DNA from: Thysanoteuthis rhombus
Taxonomy: Eukaryota > Mollusca > Cephalopoda > Oegopsida > Thysanoteuthidae
Direction: 5' to 3'
DNA: 64,000 nt
NCBI GenBank assembly: GCA_963457665.1
Contig: OY735222.1
Location: 43,586,543-43,650,542, forward strand
Shown: one piece after another, positions 33,522 to 45,214 of the stretch
Numbering within the stretch: the first letter of the stretch is position 1
Layout of the letters: each line of letters opens with the position of its first letter
Translations under genes and position numbers: made by a program
The notes under the pieces: model-generated
The model's database searches: none
What the model saw: only the letters and a program-made list of their open reading frames with translations
What the model was told of the DNA's origin: nothing

Positions 33522-34514
33522 AAATAGTGATAGGAACCCATAGTTTTCGCTTGAAGTGTGTTCTTTCCCCTACCGGATGCCCATTTATTATGGCCCTGTG
33601 TCAGATTCAAATCAAGTTCAGGATGCAGTACCGTACAGTTGTGTTTTAAAAGCATGTTTAGCTAGCCACTTAGTATTAAAGGGTGTTTTTTCTTTGAGCA
33701 CTCCTGCACTGTTTGACTTGCGCCATCCTATGCTAAGCATGATAATATATACACTCGCCTATATAATGACTGAAATAGCCACGTATATTCCCTCTTGTGT
33801 CAAAATTAAGTATTCGATCCCAAGTAAAATCAGGATTTCGGATGCTGATTTCCTGAGCTGTCAGACCTTTGCCACTTAGAAATTTTGGCATGACATAATC
33901 TTCGTATGCCACATATAGACTTTGGCCTTGATATGCCAAGCGCAGTAAATATCAAAATGATACTCAATAATCTTTCTTCACTGTCCAATAGTTTTGAGAA
34001 GAGACATCAACATTCAAAGATTCTTCCGGTTGTTCGTGTTGATGATACTACGTTTCGACAGATGGGCCTCCATTACGTGTACTATCTGAATGTGATTTTG
34101 GTATACTGAATCGTTCTCCCACAATGACGATTCAAGTGATATCCTTGGTTTCCTGTTTAGGCAGTGGAAAGTACATCGGCTTAAACTCTACACTTCTCTG
34201 ACTTATACTCTCTACCAACTGAGTTTCCACCTGATTTTTTCAAGTTCCCCTATCTATTAGCCGGACTTCTTCCATGAGAGGATAGTGCTCGCCCCCCACA
34301 TTCTGTCACTCTCTAGATATGGTCAGCCACCCGAGAGCTTTCTATTTTTTGATCAAGGCTTTTTTATTTTTATTGAGTCGAACTTTTAGAGGCTGTCAGT
34401 TAATCAAGGAGAAAAATTCTTAATTTTTGGACTAAGTATTGTAACGTTATTATCAATTTTGACTACATGTTACCTTCAATTTCAAGTTGCTTATTTATCA
34501 CAAGTTTGATTAAG
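33522..34514. other. Unannotated sequence
   Basis: A 107-codon plus frame at 33556-33879 ends in GTATTCGATCCCAAG, a box B-like string. No complete SINE or gene was recognised. Confidence 0.35.
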
Positions 34515-34575
34515 CCTAACCCAAGGATCGAACTAAAGCCGTCCAGCCATAGGCAGTCCAGTATACCCTGGGCTT
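34515..34575 (-). mobile_element. Possible tRNA-like SINE head
   Basis: The minus strand has a box A-like GGGTATACTGGACTGCC and, about 35 bp on, a box B-like TTAGTTCGATCCTTGG. No body copy was identified. Confidence 0.3.
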
Positions 34576-34959
34576 CTTTTAACCATTCGAGAACAAAAAC
34601 CTCTTTGTTGAACAGAAACTGATTTGCACTTAGAACAGCCTAGAATTAGCACCGTTGGCCTACTCTTCACTTAAGATTACGCTGTCTGCCTAAAAAATCA
34701 GCATTCGAAATTTTAACACTGGAAAATCGATATCTTGTATGTAAGTATCTTAACCGTGAGCCAAGCGACAATATCAAATCGATGTCAAAACATCTGTGTT
34801 ATGTCAGATTTTACAAGTATGCAAATTGTCAGATTATGCTAGAGATATGGAAAAGATCATTTTGCCGACCTAGACAATCGAGACTGACCATAGCCTTTCC
34901 AGCATGTCACAGAGTTGAATTAAAAGTAGATGAAAAAAATAAGTAAAATGTTTTGGTCA

Positions 34960-35280
34960 GTCACTAAGTAGTAATTATCAACAGACCATTGTCTTCCGGT
35001 TGAATGCTGTGCTAGGGGTGATCAATCAAGAAAATTGAGAAACGACTTTATATCGCTTTTTATCAGAATTTTTTTTCAAGAGTGGGCACAAAATGGTTAC
35101 TGGTTTAGCATAAACTTACATTGAAAATTGAACCTCCGACTCAAAACCATTTTTAGCATTGGTGTGAAAAAACAAAAAAATGTTTTTTCCTAGACGTAGT
35201 AAGGAGCAAATGTTTGAATATTCAACCCTAATGACATTTCTCCTGGCAGTTTTAGTTGACTGTTTCTAAATCCTGAAAAA
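34960..35280 (-). repeat. Dispersed repeat family E, copy 4
   Basis: Reverse orientation. Shared blocks are CCGGTTGAATGCTGTGCTAG, GGTGATCAATCAAG, AGCATAAACTTACATTGAAA and TCCTGGCAGTTTTAGTTGAC. Confidence 0.55.
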
Positions 35281-35620
35281 TTTACGGAATATCAAAGCGA
35301 CCGTTGTAGTCATCATTGCTGTACACTTGAAACCCTTAGTCCCCTAGTCCCTTAGATTACGTATTTACCCAGCTTCCCATGGGGGGTACGATGTAATGCC
35401 ATCGCTGTAGTCTGCTCAATGGGAGATGCTGCCCAAGGGCTTTCTGATCACCTGAGACAAAGCAAAGTAAATTTATGTGAGGCCAGAGGACGAATTCGCC
35501 CTTGTGTAGTGTCGACAAACTACGAACTACAGGCTAAATCCGGCCAGCTGTGACGTTTGCCAATATCAGGAGAAATGCATTATTCTTAAAATAATGAAGA
35601 ATATCATTTAGTATTCAATA

Positions 35621-35621
<1 letters not shown>

Positions 35622-35698
<77 letters not shown>

Positions 35699-35793
35699 GA
35701 GAGAGAGAGAGAAGAATATATATATACAGAGAGAGGAATGTATATATATAGAGAGAGGGAGAATAGAGGAATATATATATTTATATATATGAA
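35622..35793. repeat. Compound (TA)n(GA)n array with higher-order units
   Basis: About 36 TA units, then repeating blocks of TATATACAGAGAGAG and GGAATATATATA in three diverging rounds. Confidence 0.95.
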
Positions 35794-36061
35794 TGAAAAA
35801 AAGGGTCTTTAGTTTATGTCTTTGGTATTTATAAGTTTCAAAAAAAATAAAGAATATCCAATGAAAGGAAAGAAGTACTCAGAGACTTACAATTTAGTTT
35901 ATTTCCGGTGCTCGCGTTTATTTCAAATTTACGTCTGATGTTTTTTTGATATGAAGAAAGCAAATACGAAGAAAAAATACGCATGCTATCAGTAGCCAAT
36001 TCATTTCTAATATTGTCGAAATTAGAAGAAGTTTCGATTTTGGCATGTATTATTTATCGTA

Positions 36062-37510
36062 CAGAGAGAGGATACGAGTATTTGGATACTTACAATATGT
36101 TAATTTGATATACTTCCAATACTCACATTTACTTCAAATTCATACAGATAATTATTTTGATATAAAAGTAACAATTACTAAGAAAAAGATATCAGGAGAA
36201 ATGCTCAATAAGATATGAACAAAAGTAATGGTGAGGAAAAGCATTCGGAACATTTTGATATTTGGTTACATACTCTTATTTTTAATTACAACTTTTTCGT
36301 AAGCTTTCACAGGCCCTGTGCAACTTTCTTTTGAAATCTTGTCCCATTCCTGCTCGCAAAGGACCGATGAACCAATAACCGTTCGTTGACTCCCCCTGAT
36401 GAATTCGATCTTTCAAACATTGTCGTAAACTTCCAATTGGATTCAAGTCAGGAGAATGACAAGAACATTGAAGCATCTCTTCATTGTTCCAAACATAACA
36501 TCGGCTAATTATTTTAGCCGTGTGTTATTTTGTTTTAAGATTAAACCTTCCTTAAGTTCCAGCTGTTGGATCGAAAAGAACACATTAGCTTCCAGAATAC
36601 TACGGTACAGCTCTCCATTCATGGTTCCTTCAATTGTGTGAAGATGCCTCCGTGCTATTGAAATAAAAACATACCCCAAAGCATGATACTTCCACATCCG
36701 TGAATTGCCGTGGGATTGCGGTTTTGGGGTCATAGGCGCCTCTATCTTGACGCATAAAGAGCTGGTTTTTGGTCAAAAAGTTCAACTTTGTAATAATCTG
36801 GCCTGGAAATATTCTTCTAAAAATAATTTTTATAGTACTCCCACGGTAGTTCATTACTGATAGTTCTTTTAGTAACCGAAGTATCAGTTGCTCCCAAATC
36901 ATCATGGATATAATTCTGAGTTTATATTGGATTTGCTTTGACTGCTCTCACCATTTTTAAAAATGCTTGTGAAATAATTTTCCGTGGAGCACTAGTTCCA
37001 GGGAAGATTTTTAATGGTGCTAAACTTCTTCCACAACTGAATATTCGATCAAATGGCACTGACAGGGAAAACTAACATCTTTGCAATAGCCCTGAAGCTC
37101 AAACTGTCACTCTGTTGCTTATTTACGACATATTTTGTTTGATTAGACGCTCCTTTACTTAAAATATGGCTGCCTCGTTTCAATAAAGTAAAAGTGGTGA
37201 ATGATAAGTGTGGTGAAATTATACTCTAATCAGGTTTTGCTGGAACATTCGGTAGTTTCTATGCAGGTAGGAAAAAGATATAGAACTGCATTCCTATTTA
37301 TACAAAATTTTCATGCTGTATTCCATTTTCATGCTGTATGTCCAAATAATGTCCGGATACCTTTTTTCTACCACTATTTTTATATTGTATGAGAAATTCT
37401 TGATCGTATATCAAAATGCATCACCTGTATAAATTTAAAGTCAGTGAGAGTTTTGGAAGTATATTAAATTAATGTTTTGTAAGTATCCAAATATTTGTTC
37501 CCTCTCGCTG
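36062..37510 (-). mobile_element. Tc1-like DNA transposon, near full length, with terminal inverted repeats
   Basis: The left end CAGAGAGAGGATACGAGTAT after a TA at 36060-36061 mirrors the right end, whose reverse complement starts CAGCGAGAGGGAACAAATAT at 37510. The inverted repeats extend about 80 bp (TTTGGATACTTACA, ATACTTCCAA and ACTTCAAATT blocks). The right flanking dinucleotide is CA, a likely mutation of TA. About 1449 bp is normal for a Tc1 element. The transposase lies on the minus strand inside. Confidence 0.85.
36282..37190 (-). pseudogene. Tc1-like transposase, inactive
   Basis: Fragments in order on the minus strand: NKQQSDSLSFRAIAKM (helix-turn-helix region), LPWEYYKNYF, IMLWGMF, HLHTIEGTMNGELYRSILEA, KEGLILKQNNTR (normally a QxDNDPKH site) and HSPDLNPIGSLRQCLKDRIH. 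In active DD34E enzymes the last motif is NPIE; here the catalytic Glu is Gly, and the QxDND site has lost its Asp. Several stops and frameshifts are present. Confidence 0.8.
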
Positions 37511-38013
37511 CACAGTGAATAATACATACAAAAATTAAAACTTCTTTTATTTTAGAAAATATCCGTTACTTATCTTAATTCAAAAAAGATGATATAGAGC
37601 AATTAATCACAGAAAAAGTATCTACAAACAAAAGTATACAAAATTTCTTCCGTAATTAACCGTCCAAGATCAATCGTGAGATCAACCAATAAAAAATCCT
37701 TGATAAAGATAAATGTGATTCTCTATGTATAAAATACAGCAACTATTGTCGAGAGTTGTTTATCAATCGTAGATTTTTTTCATCTTGTACAAATTATTTA
37801 TTTCCATTATTCTTAATGATTATGTAAGGGTTCATATTGGAAGTTCAACGTAATCAGATATATTTGATGTATTCTATCATTCTCATTTATTATTCATCTT
37901 TAGAACTTCTGTCAGAAGAATCGTATCAGAGTTCATGATTATTCATAATGGAAAATGATATTTCATGTAGTTATCAGTGGTTATTTGATATGATAAATAA
38001 TCAAAAATATATT
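37511..38013. other. Unannotated AT-rich sequence
   Basis: Nothing recognised between the Tc1-like element and the mariner remnant. Confidence 0.45.
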
Positions 38014-38014
38014 A

Positions 38015-38600
38015 TGTTGGCGCAAGAATAATTGCACTTTTTCACCATCAATTACAGAGTAGTATATCTCAGTTTAGAATGAGAGTTATCAATCGGAATA
38101 AGAACCTTCAGAATTTACACAGTTTCGTCTACTTGAAACGAAACCATTCCCTCCTGAAACATAGAATTCTGGAACCCCGGAACCAATGAATTCTCAGAAG
38201 GCGATTTGACGCTCTGTCCGGTTGGATAGAGTGAGTATACTGTATGAAGTCGAGTTTCATATTCTAGTTGGTTCAGTTCATGCAGGGTCATTCAACCGAT
38301 ATGCAAGCGTTTTTTCTTTTCATCCAAGGCTTTTCTAATTCGATGCAAATGCCAAACAACTGCTGAATGGTCAGCATCTAGTTCTTTTTACAACCTCCTG
38401 AGAGTTTTGCGCGGTTTTCTCTCAATGATGGTCTTCATTTGGATATCATCAATCACAGAAAGACGATCATACCTCCAAAGTTCTGGTATCCGTTGTGAAA
38501 TTTTGGAATTGATGTTGAGCAGAACATTCGCTGACGGTCCCCTGACCAATACTTGGTTGATATTGTAATCAGTTTCCGCTACTTAATGTCCTATTTTAGT
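38015..38600 (-). mobile_element. Mariner-type transposon remnant
   Basis: The plus strand begins TTGGCGCAAGAATAATTGCA, close to the TTGGTGCAAAAGTAATTGC terminal repeat of cecropia-type mariners as I remember it. The minus strand encodes ELWRYDRLSVIDDIQMKTII, ERKPRKTLRRL, SAVVWHLHRIRKALDEKKK and LHELNQLE, the DNA-binding and linker part of a mariner transposase (normally HLHRIGK..., VPHEL). The far inverted repeat was not found, and the catalytic DD34D core is missing or unrecognisable. Confidence 0.7.
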
Positions 38601-39300
38601 CTTTAGAATAGCAAGGTAAACTATGAATTTGAGAGTCAAACAAAACACCTTATCCAAATCAAATGGTTGTGAAGATAGGAAAGAAATGTGCTAAATCGAA
38701 GACGTGTCCGAACCATCTGAGCGAAGAGTACTGACGGAAGAAAGTTAAAATTAAAAATATTACTAGGACCTTCCCAGGGAACTGAGGCAACTGTGGAACA
38801 TTGAAAACATCGAAACTAGAGGCATTAGAGATTCGGAGAAAGACTGATATTGTTTGAACCACTTTGATGTTGTGGTCAACGGGGATACTGCATGAGATGT
38901 TGATTATTCTAGAGGATTGCTATCGCTTTATCTCCAGCGGTAACCATCAGATATCTGATGTACACATGCTAATACCAGAAAAAATGATTATAAAAAAAAT
39001 TCATACATACATAACCAGTCAACTAGTCAGCTAAACTTACTCAAAAACTGAAAAAAACTATGTTGACAGTTCAGGTGGACTTTTCCTAGAAATACTAATT
39101 GCTAATTTTGAAAGAATTGACTTGAAACAGGCTGGATGAATATATTAATCATGTGACGATCAAAATCATCCAACCAAAATCATTTCTCTCATCAGTCAAT
39201 CACAGTTAATAATTGAACAACCGTAGCGTCAAAATTTGAAGAAATCGTGGGTGTCATGGTGCCAATATCTTCTGAACATGTCTAAATCGTTATACCATCC
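38601..39300. other. Unannotated sequence with a family E-like end
   Basis: 39010-39110 contains ACTATGTTGACAGTTCAGGT and a following block like the outer part of repeat E at 15820 and 42230. Nothing else was recognised. Confidence 0.35.
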
Positions 39301-39304
39301 TATT

Positions 39305-39435
39305 TTTGCCGGCCACAATTCCACGTATGATTTCTGGTGATCTTACGTTACGTGTTGTAATGTCCAGTGATTGTCTGACAGTCTTGCAATATAGCTTGCT
39401 CATTGTCATTTGAGTTTTCTAATAATTTCCAAAGA
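39305..39435 (-). mobile_element. RTE-like LINE fragment (copy 14)
   Basis: A plus-strand string (GATTTCTGGTGATCTTACGT, TGTAATGTCCAGTGATTGTC, CAGTCTTGCAATATAGC) is antisense to the MADNRWTSRLTTWIPRDH region. Confidence 0.55.
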
Positions 39436-41145
39436 AAAAATAGCGTTTACTTCCTTAATTTTGAAAGGTATAATAATTTCCTTTGCGTGTCTCGAAGTAT
39501 CTCTGATTCATGACTTGGAAGCCAGTCTCCAAATGAGTTGCATGTAATATGGTGACCCCGACAAATATTTATGGATATATTCCCAAAATGATTCGTTGTT
39601 AATCTGCTCCGGACAATAAAGAGTCATCCGATGCAGTGAAAGACGTGAATCACTCTCCCCAACATGAACTCACTCATTAAAGCCCTAGATTGCTTTGGCT
39701 CCGTGAACGGGGATTTGGAAGGGTAGTCCATATCTTCTTGCTCTTTAACCTCAAGGTTCCTAAGCTGTGACATCAGACAGAGTAGGTTAGGATGGTTGCA
39801 AAATTAACCACTTCATCTGATTTATTACTCAAATAAACCCCTTATGGATAACTTTATACTTTGCCCTTTAATAAGAGGACTTAACAACTGGGGCATAAAT
39901 GGTAATACTCACTTTTAGGGTCTCAAAGAAACTAGTAACTCAAACCTATAAAACTCTGCCACGAGTAAGATGCACCCATGTTTTACAAGCATGTTTTTAG
40001 CTCCCACTCACTGCAATCATCTAAACCCAGGAAGTGTTCAGCTCAAATCTTCAGTGATAGGCCTCTTATCTATAAAAGTAGTACTCTTGAGAAAGTTTAT
40101 CGTTTGGATAGAGAGTGCATCTAATGGGCTATCAAAAACAACAGTCCGTTCTAGTTGATAAAATGCCAGTTGAAAACAGAGGCAAAAACACCCGTCTGAA
40201 AATAATTTCATGAAATATAATCCAAGACATTTGATTGATCGAATTTTAATGAGTAGACTTGAAGATGAGCTAGATATTTAATTGAGTTAGGATATAGCAG
40301 GAGCACTTTATCTTCAAGTTCACCGCTAAAGTTGAGTGAAAATATCTTCAAAAGCTTAGAAATATATAGATTCTCCGATTATACATCTAAAATGTATCAA
40401 TATTTTACATACTATTGATAGTCAATCATATATCCGTCTAAAATGACTGGGTTATTTTTGAATGGATCTGCACTAGGGAGCTTAAATTTGTTTTGGGGGT
40501 AATTCATTTTTGACAATTAAAGTTTCCTAATTTTAAGTGTTTTCAAATTATCATCTCATTGTTTTTTTAATGTGAGATCATATATGAAACCGTAAAGGTT
40601 CCTGACGTAAGTTAGATTTTTATGTCATAATAAGACGGTAAATTAACCAATCGGGGCATCGTATTTGAGCCCAAACAGAGAAGTAATTCCCATAGATGCT
40701 TTTCATATCTTTAGATCAAATGTGACTTTGGTCTTTAAGAGATAATTTTTTGAAATGATTATAATCGAAATAATGCTTGACTTATAAAAAATACTTTGTT
40801 TATAGAAAAAAATATTGCTTATTTTAACATTATGAGAATATAACTTTTTAAAATTCAAAATCGTAATTTCTGACATTCAGATACAACCATAAACTACTAA
40901 AATCGGTCTAATCAGTCAGTCAATAGAAATATATATGCGATCAACATTTTTAGGCTGCATGACTTGTTGAGTGGTGATCAATAAAATAAAAAATGGAAAC
41001 AGGAGTGTTCAGCGTGTAAATTAATTTCTTTGCCTTTTGTTTTGGAAGTGATTCACTGAAAAATCAGAATTTTCAAAAAGATAAGTGGAGAAACAATCAA
41101 GGAGTCAATTAAGTATGAGCCCACATCCTAAATTTGACTCCTGAC
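39436..41145. other. Unannotated AT-rich sequence
   Basis: About 1.7 kb with no recognised element, microsatellite or credible coding frame. Confidence 0.45.
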
Positions 41146-41149
41146 TTGA

Positions 41150-41387
41150 ATGCAATTTATAGATTTTTCAAGAAAATCTTAAGGAGTAGCACAAACATGG
41201 AATTGGCCCGCAAATTGAGAACCATGCACAGGAACCAATCATGCTTAACATCGCACGGAAGGATCACAGGACAGCACATTATATTAGAAAATAAACTGGA
41301 ATCAGAGATGGCAATGGGCTAGCCATGTTGTAAGAATATCAGACAACCGCTAGACATCATAACTCACAACGTAAAACCCTAGAGATC
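41150..41387 (+). mobile_element. RTE-like LINE fragment, plus arm of an inverted pair (copy 9a)
   Basis: Matches the RTE C-terminal region (LRTMHRNQSCLTSHGRITGQ, then WQWASHVV and ISDNR). It is joined directly to a minus-strand fragment at about 41388. Confidence 0.6.
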
Positions 41388-41680
41388 GTACTTCCCTGAC
41401 TTGTCTAGTTTTTTATGTCATCCTATTTTGTGCTGTTCACATTTCTGCATATGTTCTCTTTGGATCTACGTTGTAAGACATGATGTCAAGCGATTGTCTT
41501 CCATTCTCAAAACATGAGCAGCCTATTGTCCTTTGTAATAGATTCTTTGATATTTTTCTCTAATATACTGTGTTGTCTAGTGATCTCTCCGTGTTATGTT
41601 GAGCTGAATTTTTTCCTGTTCACGTTGAATGGTCCCCCGTTTGAGGATATATATTATGGTTAGGTTCCATGTTTCAGCCA
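41388..41680 (-). mobile_element. RTE-like LINE fragment, minus arm of an inverted pair (copy 9b)
   Basis: Antisense of the same C-terminal region, running from the KFRKYW part to the TYGAETWN part (TATGGTTAGGTTCCATGTTT at about 41656-41675). With 41150-41387 it makes a tail-to-tail arrangement without either ATG tail. Confidence 0.6.
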
Positions 41681-41849
41681 AGAGATGTCTATATTTTCTA
41701 GGAATAATAAATGGCGAGAATGGTGTAATATACCAGCCGGCTCAGTTCTTTCCCAGCAACGCAAACCACACAGACGATACAATTCTCAGCTATCCAAGTA
41801 ATGTAGACGTCATTTGGTCTTCAATCAGGTATTATTATTGACTCAAAAG

Positions 41850-42270
41850 AAACCTTCACATGACCAAATCTTTGGGCAGCACGTTGTGTTCGGGCTGATC
41901 AAATAATAAATTTGGAAAGAAGTAATCAATTAATAAGTTACTTTTCGCTTTTTGTTTAATAACTAAAGACTCTGAATATTCAACAACAAAAAACATGCGC
42001 AAACGCTGCCTGGACGCGACCTATGCGAACAATTCAGCATAAACTTACATCATAAATTGAACTCCTTAATTTTGGGGGGAAGAGAATTTTCAATAATAGA
42101 AAACGTTCTTTTTAGATATAGTGAAGAATAGATGTTTAATTATCAGCCCTATAGCTCTATTGGTGCGGTCCCAATGTGTGATATGCACATAGCTAGCCAG
42201 CCAACATGGCAGGATCCTATGTTGACAATGTCGACAGTTTTAGTTGAATTTCCCCTATGCTGAGCAAAAA
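41850..42270 (-). repeat. Dispersed repeat family E, copy 5
   Basis: Shared blocks are CACATGACCAAATCTTTGGG, CAGCACGTTGTG, GCTGATCAAATAATAA, CAGCATAAACTTACATCATA and AATGTCGACAGTTTTAGTTG. Confidence 0.6.
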
Positions 42271-42469
42271 CCCGAGCTGGTTGGAATATTTGTCATCATT
42301 AACTGTTCATCATCTATTTTCACTCTCACACATATATGTAACAGACTATGTTCATATTTGCTAGTTATGGCCAAGTCACACTGAATACTCAACTTCATTT
42401 AGAGATCCTCCCATTGAATCCCATTAATCCTCCTTGTTGGAAACCAATCACTACAGTACACTCAAAAAG

Positions 42470-42866
42470 ACCCTTCCTCCAGGCATCATATCCCTGAAGC
42501 ATCTGGTTCTCCTTGATATAAGCGGCAAGAGACTGATAAATGGTTATTTTCTTATCAGTTCCAGGGAAATATTTTAGTTAACACCTGACAATTGTCAACA
42601 ACTCAGCACGTAGAATGCAAATTTTGAGAATATACTATAGAAATGAAATACAGATATATCTGTACCTCGCATAAATGAATCACTGCAGGCGTCAGAACTC
42701 ATGGATCTTTTATTTAGAATAATCTGAAGAATTACCAGCAAAAGATTTGGGCATTGTTGGTACTAAATGACCAAAAATACGTTTTTTGTAGTGAACAAAA
42801 ACCTTTTTCGTGATGTCCAGCGATGAACATATACAAAATTTCAAGTGTTGCTACGGATCAACACCG

Positions 42867-42918
<52 letters not shown>

Positions 42919-43110
42919 GCAGACGTGAAAAGAGAGAATCTTCCGTAAGACACTTGGCTGATTGATCGGATGGGCCATTTTAGCAGCTACCGTGGTTTGA
43001 TAATCAATCAGATTATTACGCCCTTGGACAAAATCAATTTTCCAATGAATGATCCTCTGTGGGCTTTAATGTTCACAAATTCAGTAAAAGTACGAATTAT
43101 GGCTTTCGTA
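42470..43110 (+). repeat. Dispersed repeat D, copy 2
   Basis: Diverged copy of 27850-28690 in the same orientation. It contains its own (AC)n microsatellite at 42871-42915, absent from copy 1. Confidence 0.6.
42871..42915. repeat. (AC)n microsatellite
   Basis: About 22 AC units inside repeat D copy 2. Confidence 0.97.
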
Positions 43111-43945
43111 TTTTTGAAACTTTTATTACGGATATGAAGTTCAAATTGCTTGAACAGATGACTTGGAAATGACATGTGGATACGAAGGATTCTGCAAAAC
43201 TTAATATCCCAGTTTTTCTAAGCTTGAACGCAGTCAGCAGAAAGTTGTTGAGTCCGAAACTATAATGGAGCAATTTATTCAGGCTATGTGGAGGTCACTT
43301 TTCCTTGTCTTATGATGGCGTGATATAACTTTTGTCGATGTCGTTATCTAGGGCATCCAGAAAATGTCCGAACCATTGTTTTGGGGTCGTTAGCTACAGC
43401 TTCCCATAACTCTCCATCATTGAGCACAGGTTTGGACCTCCTTCATTTTATGTTGTTTCCAGATCTAAACATATTGAACCAATGCTGAATAGTTCATACT
43501 GTGTCACAAATGCACTGTAGACGTTATCAGCAGCTTGAGCAGCATGTTGTCCTAAGTTGAAAGTGTTCTTGAGAATTAGTATTGGATAAACACCACTGCT
43601 GTTGAAGGTCCCCCAAAACACAAAAAAAAATAACTAATAATTCCCCTATTTATAGCAAATCTACAAAGATACAGTCACATTAGTAAATACTTCATTTTCA
43701 ACATTCTGTTTTTTGATGTTATTAAGAAATGTTGGTATTCAGTATCGAGCTTTTGCACATACACTTCAAGATTTCAACTATATATTTGATTAAATATTTA
43801 ACAGGGTTTGACAGAGGTGTAGGTAGAGATTCGGGGGATTTAGAGCCCAGAGGCTGGTTTAGTTCCCTAAGGGCTTCCTTTTCCATTTAATTTGATTTTC
43901 CAGTTGAAATTCAGTTTTCAACACCCCCTGATCTCTCGTAGGAGC
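43111..43945. other. Unannotated sequence
   Basis: No coding or repeat match recognised. Confidence 0.4.
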
Positions 43946-43947
43946 CC

Positions 43948-44020
43948 ACTCGGATATTATAATGGTTAGTTCGTCTATCTCACCTGCAAAAGATCCTGGG
44001 TCCGATTCCCGATATAAGAG
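43948..44020 (+). mobile_element. tRNA-derived SINE head or tRNA pseudogene
   Basis: About 72 bp folds roughly like a tRNA: CTCGGAT start, TATAATGGTTAG (D-arm/box A region, as in tRNA-Asp or Glu), GGGTCCGATTCCC (box B and T-arm, 43998-44010) and an end that pairs only partly. Mismatches in the acceptor stem argue for a SINE head or pseudogene over a working gene. Following sequence to about 44270 may be the SINE body. Confidence 0.5.
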
Positions 44021-44619
44021 AGTATATGAAAAAATTAGGGACAAATTTCCCCACTGCACTTTAGATTGACTTGCATCTTACCGATTCCCGACCAGACTCG
44101 AGATTTGCAAGAATCACTAAGCTGGTGCATGCAACAGAAACCAGCCTTTATACTCCATTTGGGGTAGGATTCCTTAAGAGATTAACATGCTTTTACTTCA
44201 ACCTGTAATGGGGGCCGGGTCGTTTCCAAACAGACCGCCCATCCTCAGCTCCGCCCCTGACTTTATATTGCTCATTTCATGATAAAGAAAATATCAATAT
44301 TTCCATCTAACTTAGGAGCTTCCAATTGCTTTCATCACTTACTTTGTAATCTGGCAAATATCCAAACCTGATTAATCATTAAAAGCCACTTACAAATTAG
44401 GTGAATAAGATAACAAGACTCTCATCGGTGAACTGTATTCATGTAATTTGGCTCGTTAACCGGATACTGTCGATCAGAATCAAACTAAAACTGTCGACTA
44501 AAACGCACTTATCCTCAAACATATAGGTGAGATGTGTCTCTGCGTTTGTGTCTTTGTATGTCATGCTATAAAATTATATTTAGACTGTGATCTTACCACT
44601 TGAGCTAACGGCATTCAAA

Positions 44620-44690
44620 TATTGGTACGGGTAGAGCCTGCACAACAAGTTGCTTTCAAAGTGGATACGGGTTCGATCCCAGCAAGAAGC
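44620..44690 (+). mobile_element. tRNA-derived SINE head
   Basis: GGTACGGGTAGAGCCTGC resembles box A and ACGGGTTCGATCCCAGC (44667-44682) is a perfect box B, as in a tRNA-Lys-like head. Just upstream, the minus strand at 44587-44607 holds TTAGCTCAAGTGGTAAGA, another box A-like string in the opposite direction. Confidence 0.5.
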
Positions 44691-45059
44691 TCATTTCTCT
44701 TTTTATCTACACGATCTTAGGCCAGTCGATTCGTTATTGGGTAGAATCAATGCTCGGTGAAAATAAGTTTCATACTAAAAGGCATTCTTGACGATTACAT
44801 TCTGTCGGATTTCCTAATCGAACAACCTGTTAGTAGGACGGTTATTCAGCTAGTATTTTTACGATAGATTAAAGAACTAAATATAACTAATATTTTCATA
44901 AAGACAATTGTGATGATTTTTTTTTTATTGGTTGTTTTAAGTAAAAAGTGAACGTTTTATTTGACAGCAACAATTTTGCAAGAGTTGGACCCAGGGGTAA
45001 GTTGGACTGCTGGATTCTATTAGAGACCTAAGCAGTTATTCAACCTTTTGGTTAATTGG

Positions 45060-45214
45060 CTGAGTCACATGATCACCTGCCTTCTTGCACCGGAAATTAG
45101 GCGCATACGCGCAGCGGACAGGATTGGGTTGCAGGGCTACTGAACAGTATCAATGACTCTTTTCCACTGACAGTGACAAACATCAAACCCGAAAACAGAT
45201 ATATCTGTGTTGAG
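45060..45214 (+). other. CpG-containing patch ending in a strong splice donor-like site
   Basis: In AT-rich surroundings this stretch has TGAGTCACATGATCACCTGC, then GGCGCATACGCGCAGCGGAC. It ends at TGTTGAG|GTGAGTTTG, a consensus donor. It could be a promoter with a non-coding first exon. There is no TATA box and no supporting frame. Confidence 0.2.

Noticed and set aside
33556..33879. 107-codon plus frame.
   Set aside because: Hydrophobic but without recognisable motifs. It overlaps a tRNA-like box B string, suggesting repeat-derived sequence.
43948..44020. A functional tRNA gene.
   Set aside because: The acceptor stem pairs poorly and the anticodon arm is irregular; a SINE head or pseudogene fits better.
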